This document shows positions 46,206 through 57,500 of a stretch of DNA of 64,000 bases, in pieces. The stretch lies in assembly GCA_005798335.1 (NCBI GenBank), contig SYJV01000148.1, positions 1 to 64,000 of the forward strand, written 5' to 3'. Each line of letters opens with the position of its first letter. The first letter of the stretch is position 1. Origin of the DNA: Planctomycetaceae bacterium. GTDB lineage: Bacteria > Planctomycetota > Planctomycetia > Pirellulales > Pirellulaceae. Below the pieces are notes generated by a model. That model saw nothing but the letters and a program-made list of their open reading frames with translations. It searched no databases and had not been told where the DNA came from. Both the position numbers and the translations under genes were made by a program.

Positions 46206-46373
46206 TTAGACAGCCAATGCAAGCAAGCTGCCGATTCGAGCGTCTTGCTCGGCGCGATCGCCAGCATTGGTTAACCGGCCAGTCATGCGAGTCAGTGCAT
46301 CGACTGCTTTGAACAGTGTGTACGAGCCACTTTGGGCCGACATCAGCGTCACTGCTTCCTTGATGTAGTTCAT
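46206..46373 (-). CDS. Small hypothetical protein cut off from its upstream region by IS630
   Basis: MNYIKEAVTLMSAQSGSYTLFKAVDALTRMTGRLTNAGDRAEQDARIGSLLALAV. Confidence 0.4.
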   Translation of the reverse strand: MNYIKEAVTLMSAQSGSYTLFKAVDALTRMTGRLTNAGDRAEQDARIGSLLALAV

Positions 46374-46401
46374 CGGAATGCCGCGACCGGAAAGCGACTT
46401 A

Positions 46402-47526
46402 TGGACCGTTCCATAAGTTTTGCAACACTGAAGTTGACGGAGCAACGTGAATTTGCAATAGTTTGTGCCTATGAGCAAAGGACTGCCAATTGTCACCGGC
46501 TATTCTACATTTGAAGTGCGCATTCGTGCGGTGCGTGCTGTGCTAAGTGGTGAGGTCAACGTCACAGAGACTGCCATTACGTTCGGGGTTGACCGTTCCA
46601 CAGTGCATAGATGGATTGGTCGATTTCAGTCGGAAGGCGAGGCCGGACTTGTTCGCGCAGAAGTATCAGGTCGTCCTCGGAAAATTGAAGCTCTCGACAC
46701 AGAAGCTTTGTGCAAGATCGTCCTTTGCCCCGCATCGCAGTTTGGTTTTGAGACAGATTTTTGGACAACACCTAGATTGATACAAATCGTAGCGGAGAAG
46801 TTTGGTGTATCGCTCTCGAAGCAGTCCATGATGCGTAGACTGCACGAAGCTGGCATGACGTATCAGAAACCGGAACGCGTCTACTTTGAAATGTCAGAAG
46901 AGGTTCGACAGAAGTGGCGTCGCACGGAACTTCGGAAGATACGCGCCGCAGTCAAGAATTATAAGGCAATTCTTTACTTCCAAGATGAAGCCAATGTGTC
47001 CCTTACCGCTTTACTTGGTAAGACTTGGGCAATTCGAGGTCAAACTCCAAAGCAACGGGTAACCGGAAATCGTGGTGGTGTGTCCGCAATGTCGGCAATT
47101 ACTAGCGGCGGACAGTTAATCTTCCGGTTGCATGACAAACGAATCGCGTCCGACGAAGTAATCGACTTTCTGAGTCAGATGTTACGACACCATCCACGTC
47201 GGCATTTAGTCGTTGTTATGGATCAAGCAGCGCCGCACGTTTCCAAAAAGACAAAGTGCTTCATTGAAAACCAACGACGACTGCACGTCTTCTACCTCCC
47301 GGCCTATTCGCCAGATTGGAACCCAGACGAAAAGGTCTGGAATCACCTCAAGCATCAAGAACTAAAAGGGCATCAAGCCAAAACCAAACTGGAACTCAAG
47401 ACACTCGCTGATGAAAAGCTTTGTAAAATGGCATCCGACCCAGAGTTGCTGCGTGGAATTTTCTTTCGTTGCTGCGGAGCTAACATCCTTGCCGCGTAAG
47501 TGTTGCAAAACTTATGGAACGGTCCA
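46402..47526 (+). mobile_element. IS630-family insertion sequence
   Basis: 28-bp perfect TIRs TGGACCGTTCCATAAGTTTTGCAACACT at both ends, flanking TA dinucleotides 46400-46401 and 47527-47528. Confidence 0.93.
46465..47499 (+). CDS. IS630 family transposase
   Basis: HTH N-terminus (VNVTETAITFGVDRSTVHRWIGRF), DDE domain YFQDEANVSL, LVVVMDQAAPH, FYLPAYSPDWNPDEKVWNHLK. Confidence 0.93.
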   Translation: MPMSKGLPIVTGYSTFEVRIRAVRAVLSGEVNVTETAITFGVDRSTVHRWIGRFQSEGEAGLVRAEVSGRPRKIEALDTEALCKIVLCPASQFGFETDFWTTPRLIQIVAEKFGVSLSKQSMMRRLHEAGMTYQKPERVYFEMSEEVRQKWRRTELRKIRAAVKNYKAILYFQDEANVSLTALLGKTWAIRGQTPKQRVTGNRGGVSAMSAITSGGQLIFRLHDKRIASDEVIDFLSQMLRHHPRRHLVVVMDQAAPHVSKKTKCFIENQRRLHVFYLPAYSPDWNPDEKVWNHLKHQELKGHQAKTKLELKTLADEKLCKMASDPELLRGIFFRCCGANILAA

Positions 47527-47542
47527 TATTTCTGCGCCGATC

Positions 47543-49027
47543 CTAAGCCGACTCGGTAGGCGGTTGATTAAGAATCTTACCGACGATTTTCCCAGGCTGG
47601 CCGTCGAGTAGTGAGCCCTCACCTCCTGGCCGTGAAATGCTCAGTTGATTTACATCCAAGCCGAAAAGGTAGCACATCGTAGCATGATAGTCGTAATGGT
47701 TGACGACATCTGTCACAGCTTTGTGTCCGACCTCATCAGTTTCGCCGTGAATGCAACCGGATTTGATTCCACCGCCAGCAAACCAACTGCTAAACCCGTA
47801 AGTATTGTGGTCGCGCCCGACGTTTTTCTCGTTTTGAACGACGGGCAGGCGCCCCATCTCGCCACCCCAGTGGACCAGCGTTGTATTGAGCAGGCCTCGA
47901 GCCTTCAGGTCTCGTACCAACGCAGCCGCAGGCTGATCAATTTTCAAGCACGATCTAGGCAATGATTTCTCGATTCCACCGTGATGATCCCATTGCTGTG
48001 TCGATGTATAGAGTTGTACAAACCGGACGCCGCGTTCGACCAGGCGACGCGCGATCAAACAGCGTGTGCCGAATTCCCGGGTGGCTTCTTGTTCAAGCCC
48101 ATAGGAGCGATGGGTAGCCGACGATTCTTGCGAGATATCGAGTGCCTCCTTGGCTGAAGTTTGCATGCGCGCGGCAAGTTCGTAGTTGGCAATGCGCGCC
48201 GAAAGATCCGATTCGCCGGGATGATGTACGAGGTGTTCGCGGTTCAACTGTTGCAAATAACGCAAGTACTCTGCTTGAGGCTCACCAGCCAATTTGCTGG
48301 GAGGATCGAGATTCAAAATGCGTGGCTCGCGCGGGCGAACCACGGTCCCTTGATACAGCGACGGGAGCCAGCCATTCGACCAGCAGTCGGTGCCCAGCAC
48401 AGGTAATCCACCAGGATCACTCAAAACCACAAACGCCGGCAATTCTTGACTCTCGCTCCCCAGAGCATAAGTCAGCCACGAGCCCACAACGGGCCTACCG
48501 GCGGTAGTTCGTCCGTGATGCAAGGCGTAGATCGACTGACCGTGGTTATTAACACCAGTGTGCATCGAACGCACCAACGTAATGTCGTCAGCGATCGATC
48601 CTAAGTGTGGCACCAATGCGCTCAACTCCATACCGCAATCGCCATGCCGCGACCACTTCCAAGGTCCAGCCCACAACTTGGCCGACGATTCGGCGGCGTT
48701 ATCGTACTTGATCTCTCCCGTGAAATTCTTTAGATGGTGTTTTTCGAGTTCACTCTTGCGATCACAAAGATCCAAGTGCGAAGGCCCGCCTTGCATGAAC
48801 ATGGAAATCATCGCCGTCGCTTGGGGACGAAATTGAGGCGGCTTGGGCGTGAGATCAAAAGTCTGGCGATCCAAATTGGGTTTCTTCGGTTCAGCACATA
48901 ACTTATCCTGCTTGAGCAGGTACGCGAATGCCAACGATCCCAATGCAAACGCTTGCTGCGATACAAAATGCCTACGAGAGTGACGCAATGCGAGCCAAGA
49001 GTGTTTCATGGTGCTACCACTTTCCAA
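47543..49027 (-). CDS. DUF1501 domain-containing protein
   Basis: ISMFMQGGPSHLDLCDRKSELEKHHLKNF, LVHWGGEMGRLPVVQ, GRDHNTYGFSSWFAGGGIKSGCIHGETDEVGHKAV. Confidence 0.94.
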   Translation of the reverse strand: MESGSTMKHSWLALRHSRRHFVSQQAFALGSLAFAYLLKQDKLCAEPKKPNLDRQTFDLTPKPPQFRPQATAMISMFMQGGPSHLDLCDRKSELEKHHLKNFTGEIKYDNAAESSAKLWAGPWKWSRHGDCGMELSALVPHLGSIADDITLVRSMHTGVNNHGQSIYALHHGRTTAGRPVVGSWLTYALGSESQELPAFVVLSDPGGLPVLGTDCWSNGWLPSLYQGTVVRPREPRILNLDPPSKLAGEPQAEYLRYLQQLNREHLVHHPGESDLSARIANYELAARMQTSAKEALDISQESSATHRSYGLEQEATREFGTRCLIARRLVERGVRFVQLYTSTQQWDHHGGIEKSLPRSCLKIDQPAAALVRDLKARGLLNTTLVHWGGEMGRLPVVQNEKNVGRDHNTYGFSSWFAGGGIKSGCIHGETDEVGHKAVTDVVNHYDYHATMCYLFGLDVNQLSISRPGGEGSLLDGQPGKIVGKILNQPPTESA

Positions 49028-49071
49028 TCGACCAAGGAATCATCGGGCGAATCAAATTGCAAGTCAGCTCA

Positions 49072-51798
49072 TCAATCCACATAAAGGAATTGGTTCGAGG
49101 AAATCAATGCTTGACAGTACACCGCCAAAGCTTGCGTGGCAGGTGCAAGTTGCTCGCTGGTTGCCGGCTCGTTCTTCGCCGACGATTTGCCGCCGACGTC
49201 CGACTTTTCGGCCAGAGTCTTAGCTTGCGCGGCTGCCTCGGAAGTTTGTCGCAAAGTGAAGATCTCACGCTGCCGCGCAATAAACTCGCGGGCCCCAGCA
49301 ATGTCTGCGTCTGTGGCACCAGCACCGCAGGCCAACATCCGAGCTCGACGGATTTGCTGGTCAACATCGTCCCCAACGTCTCGAATTACTCGTTGGGCAA
49401 ATCTCTCAGCCAATTGTACTGATACTTGATTGTTCATCAGCAGCAGTGATTGCGTTGCAACGGTGGATGCAGAACGCCGATCACAATTCGGAGACAAAGC
49501 TGCAACGTCGAATGGCTCTAGAACACCCAGAGGCATCGATCGGCGGACTTGGACATAAATACTGCGGCGATATTGTTCGGGATCATCGGTCAATTTCGCA
49601 ATCATGATGCCATTACCATCGCGAGTTGCCGAGCCGACGATGACTTGTCCGACGTCGTCAGGGTTGACCGGCGCTGGTGGCCCGAACATGGTTCGCGTGC
49701 GCATCCCAGCCGATTCGATGGCCGCATCTCGGATCGCTTCCGATTCTAATCGTCGCATCGACATTCTGCCCAGCAACCGATTCTCCGGATCGAGTTGGTC
49801 CATCGCCGGATTTCGGGTGGAAGTTTGGCGATAGGCAGCCGAACATACGATAGTCTTTTGCAGTTGCTTCAGATCCCAACCGTTGGATGCCAACTCTACC
49901 GCCATCCAGTCCAGCAGCGCAGGGTGGCTGGGGCGTTCACCCAAAACGCCAAAGTCACCGGGTGTATTCACGATCCCTTTGCCAAAATGGTGCATCCAAA
50001 TTCGATTCACCAACACTCGGCCTAGCAATGGATGCTGGCCGCTGGTCAGGTGCTTTGCCATCGCCAATCTCCGACCAGTAGTGGGCACATACTGATCATC
50101 TTCGGGGATAGGAATTTGATTCTCAAAGATACTCGGTAGTGAAGGCTTGACGGCATCGCGAGGCTGATTAATATCGCCACGAAAGAAAACAAAGGTGGCA
50201 GGAACTTTGTCGGGCACTTCGGTCAGGCATGCCACGCGTTCATCTGCAGGTCTTTCCGTTCGTTTTTTGGTTTTTGTTTCGTCCCAACGTTTGTTAAATT
50301 TGTTCAGTCGATCTGGTTCGTAGAGGTAAGCGCTGCCGCGGTCGACGTTCAAACTGGGATGGTCCTTCATCAGTTGACGTTGCTCGGCGGAACGCTCGTC
50401 CTGTTTAGTAGCCCGCGCGGCGATGGCTTTGGCACGCAGATCTTCGGGCAATTTTTCTAGCTCTCGGTCAAAAATTTCCTGCACGATACAATCGAGTTCA
50501 GCTTTCTGCCGCTCGTCGAGTTCCTTGAGCTGAGCATCAATGTGAGCAGCTTTTTCCCGTTCTTTCGGAACGAGAATATTGATCATCCGCGAGTTCTTGT
50601 CACGCCAGTTCTTCCAGTCCAACGCCGGTTCGAAGATTGCGCGGAACGCATAGTAATCCACTTGCGAAATCGGATCGTACCGGTGATTGTGGCACTGCGC
50701 GCAGCCGATCGTCATGCCCAGCAGAGAAGTAGAGACAATCTTAATCGTATCCGCCATGACGTCATTGCGAGCTGCATTGACATCGGCGCCGTCCTCGGTC
50801 CCATCGGGCGCCATTCGGAGAAATCCAGTGGCAACTAATTTGTCCACTGCATCCGAGCTCAGGTTTTCGTAGGGCGGTGCAACTAATTCGTCACCCGCCA
50901 ATTGTTCGATGATCCATTGATCCACCGGTTTGGATTCATTCAGCGACCGAATTACATAGTCTCGATAACGAAACGACCATGGACGCACCGTGTCTTTTTC
51001 AGAATAGCCATCGCTGTCAGCGTATCCTGCAACGTCCAACCAATGCCGCGCCCAGCGTTCGCCGTACGCTGGCGAAGCCAACATGCGATCGACCAGTCGT
51101 TCATAGGCATCTGGCCTTGTGTCGGCCGCGAATTCATCCAACAGTACCGGATCTGGTGGCAAGCCCAATAGATCGAACGACAATCTGCGTACAAGCGTTT
51201 CGCGATTGGCCTCGTGCGAGTAACTCAATGCGTGTTGCTCGAGCTTCGATAGCAAGAAATTATCGATTGGTGTCCTGACCAATTCAGCTTGGTCCACAAC
51301 AGGGACAGGCAAACGTACCGGCGGCTGGAACGCCCAGTAACCGCGTTCTTCGGCTGTCCATGGACTATCCGCAGGCAGTTTTTCAGGCTCAGGACGACGA
51401 GTTCTAGCTCCCTGCGCGATCCAAGTTTGAACAATGGACTTCTCTTGTTCCGATAACCCTTTACCTTTGGGAGGCATCTCTCCTGTTGCGATCCGATTCC
51501 AGATCAGACTCTCCGCTGGAGCACCAGCCAAGAGTGCCGAGCCGCTTTCGCCACCTCGCGTTATGAACCGAACCAACCGCAAATCCAACTCGGCTTGATG
51601 TTCAGTCTCCTCACCATGGCAGTGAAAACAATGAGACTTCAGAATGGGGCGCACATCAGTTTCGAAGAACAATTCTCTGTCGGCGCCAATGACAACAGCC
51701 TCAGGCGGTTGCAGTCCGACTCCAAGCACTAGCAACAAAACCAAGAATCGGATGGATTTCATGGGCGGGTCCTTCGGATTCTGTATATCAGGGGCCAT
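49072..51798 (-). CDS. PSCyt1/DUF1549/DUF1553 planctomycete cytochrome c-like protein
   Basis: FFETDVRPILKSHCFHCHGEETEHQAELDLRLV, YGERWARHWLDVAGYADSDGY, IGCAQCHNHRYDPISQVDYY. Confidence 0.94.
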   Translation of the reverse strand: MAPDIQNPKDPPMKSIRFLVLLLVLGVGLQPPEAVVIGADRELFFETDVRPILKSHCFHCHGEETEHQAELDLRLVRFITRGGESGSALLAGAPAESLIWNRIATGEMPPKGKGLSEQEKSIVQTWIAQGARTRRPEPEKLPADSPWTAEERGYWAFQPPVRLPVPVVDQAELVRTPIDNFLLSKLEQHALSYSHEANRETLVRRLSFDLLGLPPDPVLLDEFAADTRPDAYERLVDRMLASPAYGERWARHWLDVAGYADSDGYSEKDTVRPWSFRYRDYVIRSLNESKPVDQWIIEQLAGDELVAPPYENLSSDAVDKLVATGFLRMAPDGTEDGADVNAARNDVMADTIKIVSTSLLGMTIGCAQCHNHRYDPISQVDYYAFRAIFEPALDWKNWRDKNSRMINILVPKEREKAAHIDAQLKELDERQKAELDCIVQEIFDRELEKLPEDLRAKAIAARATKQDERSAEQRQLMKDHPSLNVDRGSAYLYEPDRLNKFNKRWDETKTKKRTERPADERVACLTEVPDKVPATFVFFRGDINQPRDAVKPSLPSIFENQIPIPEDDQYVPTTGRRLAMAKHLTSGQHPLLGRVLVNRIWMHHFGKGIVNTPGDFGVLGERPSHPALLDWMAVELASNGWDLKQLQKTIVCSAAYRQTSTRNPAMDQLDPENRLLGRMSMRRLESEAIRDAAIESAGMRTRTMFGPPAPVNPDDVGQVIVGSATRDGNGIMIAKLTDDPEQYRRSIYVQVRRSMPLGVLEPFDVAALSPNCDRRSASTVATQSLLLMNNQVSVQLAERFAQRVIRDVGDDVDQQIRRARMLACGAGATDADIAGAREFIARQREIFTLRQTSEAAAQAKTLAEKSDVGGKSSAKNEPATSEQLAPATQALAVYCQALISSNQFLYVD

Positions 51799-52011
51799 GT
51801 CTTAGCAGCAGTGTGTATGGGAGCTTACGCAACGTACCGCTGCCGGACAACTTATTGAGGTGGGAGAGTTCGAAATGGCAAAGCAGCGATTTCTAGTATA
51901 ACAAGTCACTTGTCCGGAAGCAGCAGCAACTTGACATCGCATCAGCCCACTCTGCAGTGCTCGTAATCGTTCGTACCCTAGAGTGCGCATTGTTTTTACG
52001 CGACTTTGCAC

Positions 52012-53859
52012 TCAGCCGTTTAGAATTTTGGCGCTCCATTGAAGTTCGACGCCCTGCCGCTGTAATCGCTGCTGAAAATCCTGGAGAGCCTGCGCACGAT
52101 TGCGAATTCCACGCGGCGATTCACGTCGCTCAATAGCAAATGCAGCCAGCGCTCCGGCCGCTTCGCCAATGCTCCATTCCACAGGATGCAAGCGATAACA
52201 GCCGTTGCTGATATGAGTCGTACCGATGTTCTTATTGGCGGCCAACAAGTTATCGACGCGGCGCGGAATCAGCGCACCCAGCGGAATCTGGAACGGAAGG
52301 CTCTCAAAGTCGATATAGTTGTCGCCACCGCTGCTGGGATGTAGGTCCAAATGATAATAGCCGATGCCAACTGAATCCGAAAACGGCGCCGCAACTGGGG
52401 TGGTCCCTTGCGTCTTTGCGATCTTGCTGCGAATCTCTTTCGAAAGATGCTGTTCCAGGATCGTGAATTCCGCGCGAATTCTGCGCGACTCGCGGATGTA
52501 CGGGAACTTGGCCAATCCGTCCTCAGTTCCCACCATATCGCGCCGCAATCGCAAGCCAGACCAACCTGTGCCACCGTCGGGACGAGGCGCTTCGGTTTGC
52601 AACCAATACAGTAAAGACAAACTCAGTTGCCGGCCACCTTCCATGTGCTTGGCGACCTCAGCCGCAGCCTGGTCGGCGCCGCTCGCGTCGTGTGCTTGGT
52701 CGGCAATGATGTTACCGAGCATGTAATCGTTCTGCGGCCAGTTGACTATCGTTGCACCACTGCCGAAACCTCCAGGGGTATAGTTCGATGGGTCTTGAAT
52801 TCGGCGGTACAACCACAAATTTAGATTCGCCGTTCGTGGTGGAGGCTGGCTGCCAATCGGCGGTACAAAGGCCAGTTGTCTCGGTTCGAGCGTGCGTGGA
52901 TTTGAGTATTCGAGGCTGAGTAATTTGCCACTCCAAGGCGGCGTCAGCGCCGGAATGTGATCGCGCCAAAAATTGTATTGCGAGGGTCTAGCGATTGTGT
53001 GGTCTTCGCCATGCACGTGGTCCATGGCAAAGCACCAAGCGAAAGATTGAATATTGCGCGGATTCGCCTCCATCGGTGCGTGCGGCTCGTCCGTTTCGCC
53101 GCGTGCCTCGGCGCCGATGACATATTCCACCTTGGCCAACGGCAACAAGTCTCCTTGTTCGCTGGCATCGATAAACAACTTCGCCGCAAGAGTCACCAAG
53201 CCGCCAGCAGTTTGTACTTGAATCGATTCGATGCGATCGCCGTCGACAAGCGCCGAGTGCGGTTGACAGTTGAGCAACAAGGTTAACTTGCCGGTGCTCA
53301 AGTGTGCGGCCAGCATTTCGCCCAAAACTGCTAATGCGACTCGCGGTTCATGGCACAGTCGCGAAACGCTACCATTGCCGGGATTCAATGTGGGATTGTT
53401 GCGAGCGGCTTCCGACAGTGGATAGTTGCGCCGATAAAAATCGCGCACCATGTTTCGAAATTGACGGTAGGCCGCTGGAGCCCCAGTTGACTCAACCCAT
53501 GCGTGTTCGTCGGGCGGAACCGCTTGTTGCGTGAGTTGCCCGCCAATCCAGTCAGTCGGTTCGGTCAAGATTACAGTGCAACCGTTTCGCAGTGCCGATA
53601 ATGCGGCCGCGCAGCCGCCAAGTCCGGCACCGACGATAACGACATCCGCGCGACATTCCGCGCGTCCGATCTTGTCGCTCGCTCGCACAATTTCCAATGA
53701 GTGACACCAAACGGCAGTCGACCCGAGGCCGGTTACTTCCAAGAATCTACGTCGCTTCAATTTCGTCGATTCCATTAAATCGATTTTCACAAAACACAAT
53801 AGTATCGTCAGGCTGTTACGGACTTGCTGGCCGGCGACTTTCGAAACAAGCGGCGACAA
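52012..53859 (-). CDS. FAD-dependent oxidoreductase
   Basis: ADVVIVGAGLGGCAAALSALRNGCTVILTEPTDWIGGQLTQQAV; AANKNIGTTHISNGCYRLHPVEWSIGEAAGALAAF. Confidence 0.9.
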   Translation of the reverse strand: MSPLVSKVAGQQVRNSLTILLCFVKIDLMESTKLKRRRFLEVTGLGSTAVWCHSLEIVRASDKIGRAECRADVVIVGAGLGGCAAALSALRNGCTVILTEPTDWIGGQLTQQAVPPDEHAWVESTGAPAAYRQFRNMVRDFYRRNYPLSEAARNNPTLNPGNGSVSRLCHEPRVALAVLGEMLAAHLSTGKLTLLLNCQPHSALVDGDRIESIQVQTAGGLVTLAAKLFIDASEQGDLLPLAKVEYVIGAEARGETDEPHAPMEANPRNIQSFAWCFAMDHVHGEDHTIARPSQYNFWRDHIPALTPPWSGKLLSLEYSNPRTLEPRQLAFVPPIGSQPPPRTANLNLWLYRRIQDPSNYTPGGFGSGATIVNWPQNDYMLGNIIADQAHDASGADQAAAEVAKHMEGGRQLSLSLLYWLQTEAPRPDGGTGWSGLRLRRDMVGTEDGLAKFPYIRESRRIRAEFTILEQHLSKEIRSKIAKTQGTTPVAAPFSDSVGIGYYHLDLHPSSGGDNYIDFESLPFQIPLGALIPRRVDNLLAANKNIGTTHISNGCYRLHPVEWSIGEAAGALAAFAIERRESPRGIRNRAQALQDFQQRLQRQGVELQWSAKILNG

Positions 53860-54464
53860 CCCAATGCTGACATCGATACTACCAGCAGCAAGGACGATGG
53901 TTCCGGAACGCTTTGCAGTGTAAAGGAAAAATCCGTCGTAGGACTATTGGGGTTGAAGAACTCGTTGCCAATTTCCGTTGCCAGCAGTCCGCCGCGCTGC
54001 GCATTCTGGAAGTCCACGCCAATTGTATAAGAACTCGCCGAGCCTAGAACCAAATTCAACGAAAATAGAACTGCATTGCCTCCATTGCCAATATCCGCGA
54101 ATGGTCCACCGATTGTGAGGTTTGAAACCGCAACTGTGTTGGTCGCGGTGTTGTAATTAAACAAGCCACCAGCGCCACTGACGTTGAGAACTTGAGAGGC
54201 GCCGGTCGCAGTCACTCCGGCAGGCATGACTCCGAGACTGGCGTTGGCCGGTGAGCCAAAGCGAATCGTGTAACCGGACAACGAACTAGCGCCAACTCCG
54301 TTGTGAGTAATTAGAAAATCGACAATGTGATTGCCGGCCCCATTGAATTGCAAATCCGCCGGGTCGGCGGTTATCAGGAACGCTGCGCTGGCTTGAGTTC
54401 CGATGATCCAGACAAGTGTTAGTGCCCAAACAAGAATTTTCATGTTGCTCTCGGTTATCTTCAA
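53808..54464 (-). CDS. PEP-CTERM sorting domain protein
   Basis: Signal peptide; C-terminus SVPEPSSLLLVVSMSALGCRRLFRK. Confidence 0.82.
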   Translation of the reverse strand: MKITESNMKILVWALTLVWIIGTQASAAFLITADPADLQFNGAGNHIVDFLITHNGVGASSLSGYTIRFGSPANASLGVMPAGVTATGASQVLNVSGAGGLFNYNTATNTVAVSNLTIGGPFADIGNGGNAVLFSLNLVLGSASSYTIGVDFQNAQRGGLLATEIGNEFFNPNSPTTDFSFTLQSVPEPSSLLLVVSMSALGCRRLFRKSPASKSVTA

Positions 54465-54587
54465 TTGCTTATCCGGTTTCTAATGCCGATAGAATTCGAC
54501 GCTACCGACTTTTCCAGTAATCCAGATAATTCAAGTTGGAACTATCGTCACTTGCAACTGAAAAGAGGTTGAAATAAGAATTCTTGA

Positions 54588-57500
54588 TCATTCGTCCAGC
54601 AACCATAGATCGTCGTCGCGTGGAAGCAGATCTTCCGCGACCGCAAATATTCGCTGGTCTTCTTCATCGTCCCATTTCCCGAAGACGGAGTCCACTGATA
54701 CTACTGGCGGCGCCAAGGCAGACAGCAGACCACTGCCACCACCACTGCCGAAGCTTAACAAGCCCGGCATACTCGATGGCAAGGATTGATTGAAGTTCGT
54801 GGCAAACAGTGGCAAATCACCACCATTAACCGACGCATCAGAATTCCAGTCTGCGTTGGGGTTGTAGCCCGCAAAACCCACGCTGGTATTGAATGCCGCT
54901 GCGAAGGCTGGCAAATCACCGCCATTGACACTGCCGTCGCGATTGGCATCGCCTACCAGAATTCCGAATACGACGTTGACAGGTCCGCCTGCTGATCCGT
55001 TCGAATCGCCATCGAGCGCGTTGAGCGCTGTATCGGTGACAGTATCTGCGACCCCAATCCTAAATCGATCGCGGGTGATCGGGCTGGAAAGTTGGATCTC
55101 GCCGCGCGTGCGCAGGCCGTTGAAGACCACCGACGTAATTAAGTTCGCGTAGCTGGCCAAGTTCACGCCCAGCAACTGGATTCTCGAAGCGTTAAAGCCA
55201 ACTACCGCTTCGCTGAACAGCACATAAATTCGGTCGATGCCGTTGCTCGGTATGACCAAACCAGAATTCAACGAATACCCCAATCCATTACCCGAGCCAA
55301 CGCCACCGCCATCAATCGAGTCGATGAACAAGTTACTCCAGGCAGATCCCGACACGATGACGTCAACGGCTCTTGGTGACGCGTTATCGACCACATACGC
55401 TTCGTCTATCGATGGCTCACTGTTGGCCAGCGCGTTGCCAAACAAATCGAAAATTGTCGGCGCATTCAAATTCAATCCTACGGTACCATTCAATCCGGCC
55501 AGGTCACCGCCCGAAACAACAACGTCATAGGTGCTGGCGTCGATGGGAGTGACGCTGATTGAGCCAGTCGTTCCTACGGCAGAAAAATCGGCCGCCGATA
55601 CTCCAGTAACTGGTTCGCTGAAGGTAGCTAAGAATATAAGCTGGTCAGCGTTTGTCGGAGATGTGAGCGGCGTTTTTTGGCGGAATGAAATGGCGCTCGG
55701 GGGCAAAATGTCGGCAGACCGTCGCAAGAGGTAATCACCCACTCCTGACTCGGCGGAAACTTCGATCGTATATACGCCACTGGTCGTGACTGCGAACTGC
55801 AACAGGGAATCTCGACCGCCATCGGAATCCAAGTCGGAGGCCACTATGGTGGTCCCATTAGGATGAATCAAACGCAATTGAGGATCGAGCGTATTGATCG
55901 GTGTCGTTAACACGTGCGGAAACAACGCTTTCGCGGAAAAGCTTATATTTGCTCCGGCGTTCAACGAAATTCGATAGCGATCGACTCCGGATACGGTCGC
56001 GCCAAAGGTGACGTTATCGACCAATTCACCTTGCGTCGATACTAACGTCATGCGGGCGATTGCTGTATCGCTAGTAACTCCCCAAAAACTTCCGGTCAAT
56101 GTTGCATCCACAAACGATGTGCCCAAAACGGATCCATTCTGGCCAAAGATCGAAATCGCTACCCGACTTGCCGTATTGATAAACACATCCATGCCGACCG
56201 CAAACACGCTGTTGTTGGGGAATCGCAACTCGGTGGATTCAGCAAATGAGCTCGGCCCTGTGACAATCGATGAATTGCCGATCACGTTGCGGCCCAGGAG
56301 AACTAAGCCATTGTTACTCGGTCCAGGATTATCGAGAATCTCCAAGCCGGGCAAGATCTCACCGGGAGTGAAACAGGCGTCATTGGACGCGCTATTCATG
56401 GGAGCGTTACAAACGACCACCGCTCCTTGCCCGGCGCTGCCATCTTCGAAATCCTCTACAGGCAGTCCCGGCGCAGCGTTATTGAATGTCGTGCGCGTGC
56501 CGAAAAAATTCAAACCTGTGCCTGTAGAACCTTGGGCTGCCGATCCAATCGCCCCAAAATTGCCGTCCAATGAACGCAGTGGATCAGTGGCCAGATTTAA
56601 ATTCGGCTCGGTGTCAAATGCTAGCGAACCTGTGACGACGACGGCATAATCACCGACTGTGTCGGAACTGATCACGCGGATGGTATAGACTCCGGCGACA
56701 GGCACTACGTAGCCGAGGATTCCTCGTGCATAGTTGGTGACACTGACGCCCGGTCGGACGGGATCTGTCACAGCAGTCGCCACCAAGCTGCCATCAGGGC
56801 CCATCAAAACGAGACTCACGGGCGAGAAATTCTGGCCGTTCATTCCAGCCAAAACAACATCGATGGGCTTACCAACTTGGCCAGATAAATTCAGCGTATA
56901 TTCATCGATGTCGGGAGTTGGAACGTTGTCACGCAATTCTAAAATGTCACCGTTGGCGATCGATGGAGAGTTGAAGCTGAACTGAACAGCAGAGGTGGAG
57001 TTGCGCTGATATCCAATGGTGGCTTCGGCGCCGAAGTTGTAGGCAGGGTCCCCGAAGTCGACGTCGGCATAGACAAAGCGTGCATATACTGGCCCGGATG
57101 CGAACAACTGGAGCTGGAATGTAGCGGCTCCAATTCCTGACCAACGAGGTCGATTGTGCCACTGCACGATCAGAGCATTTATTCCATCAATCTGGCGCTG
57201 CTGCCAATACACATTACCATTACCAGTTCCTCCATCGAGATCGTCCCAAAAGGGAACCAGAAAAGTCCCGTTCGGCAGCGAAGTAGGGAGCGAGTCATTG
57301 AACGGAGAAAGACTGCCTGTGGTACCGGAAATGATTCCACCATTGTTGCTGACGATTACTGAGCCTGCCGGAAAGAACGCATTTCCGACGGTTGTAGTGA
57401 TCAAAGCTTGACCATCGTCGGTCAACCCGAGTGGCGTCCCTGTAGTCGAAATATCGATAAAAGAACCAGGACTATTGGATCGCGCGAAGATCACCCTAGG

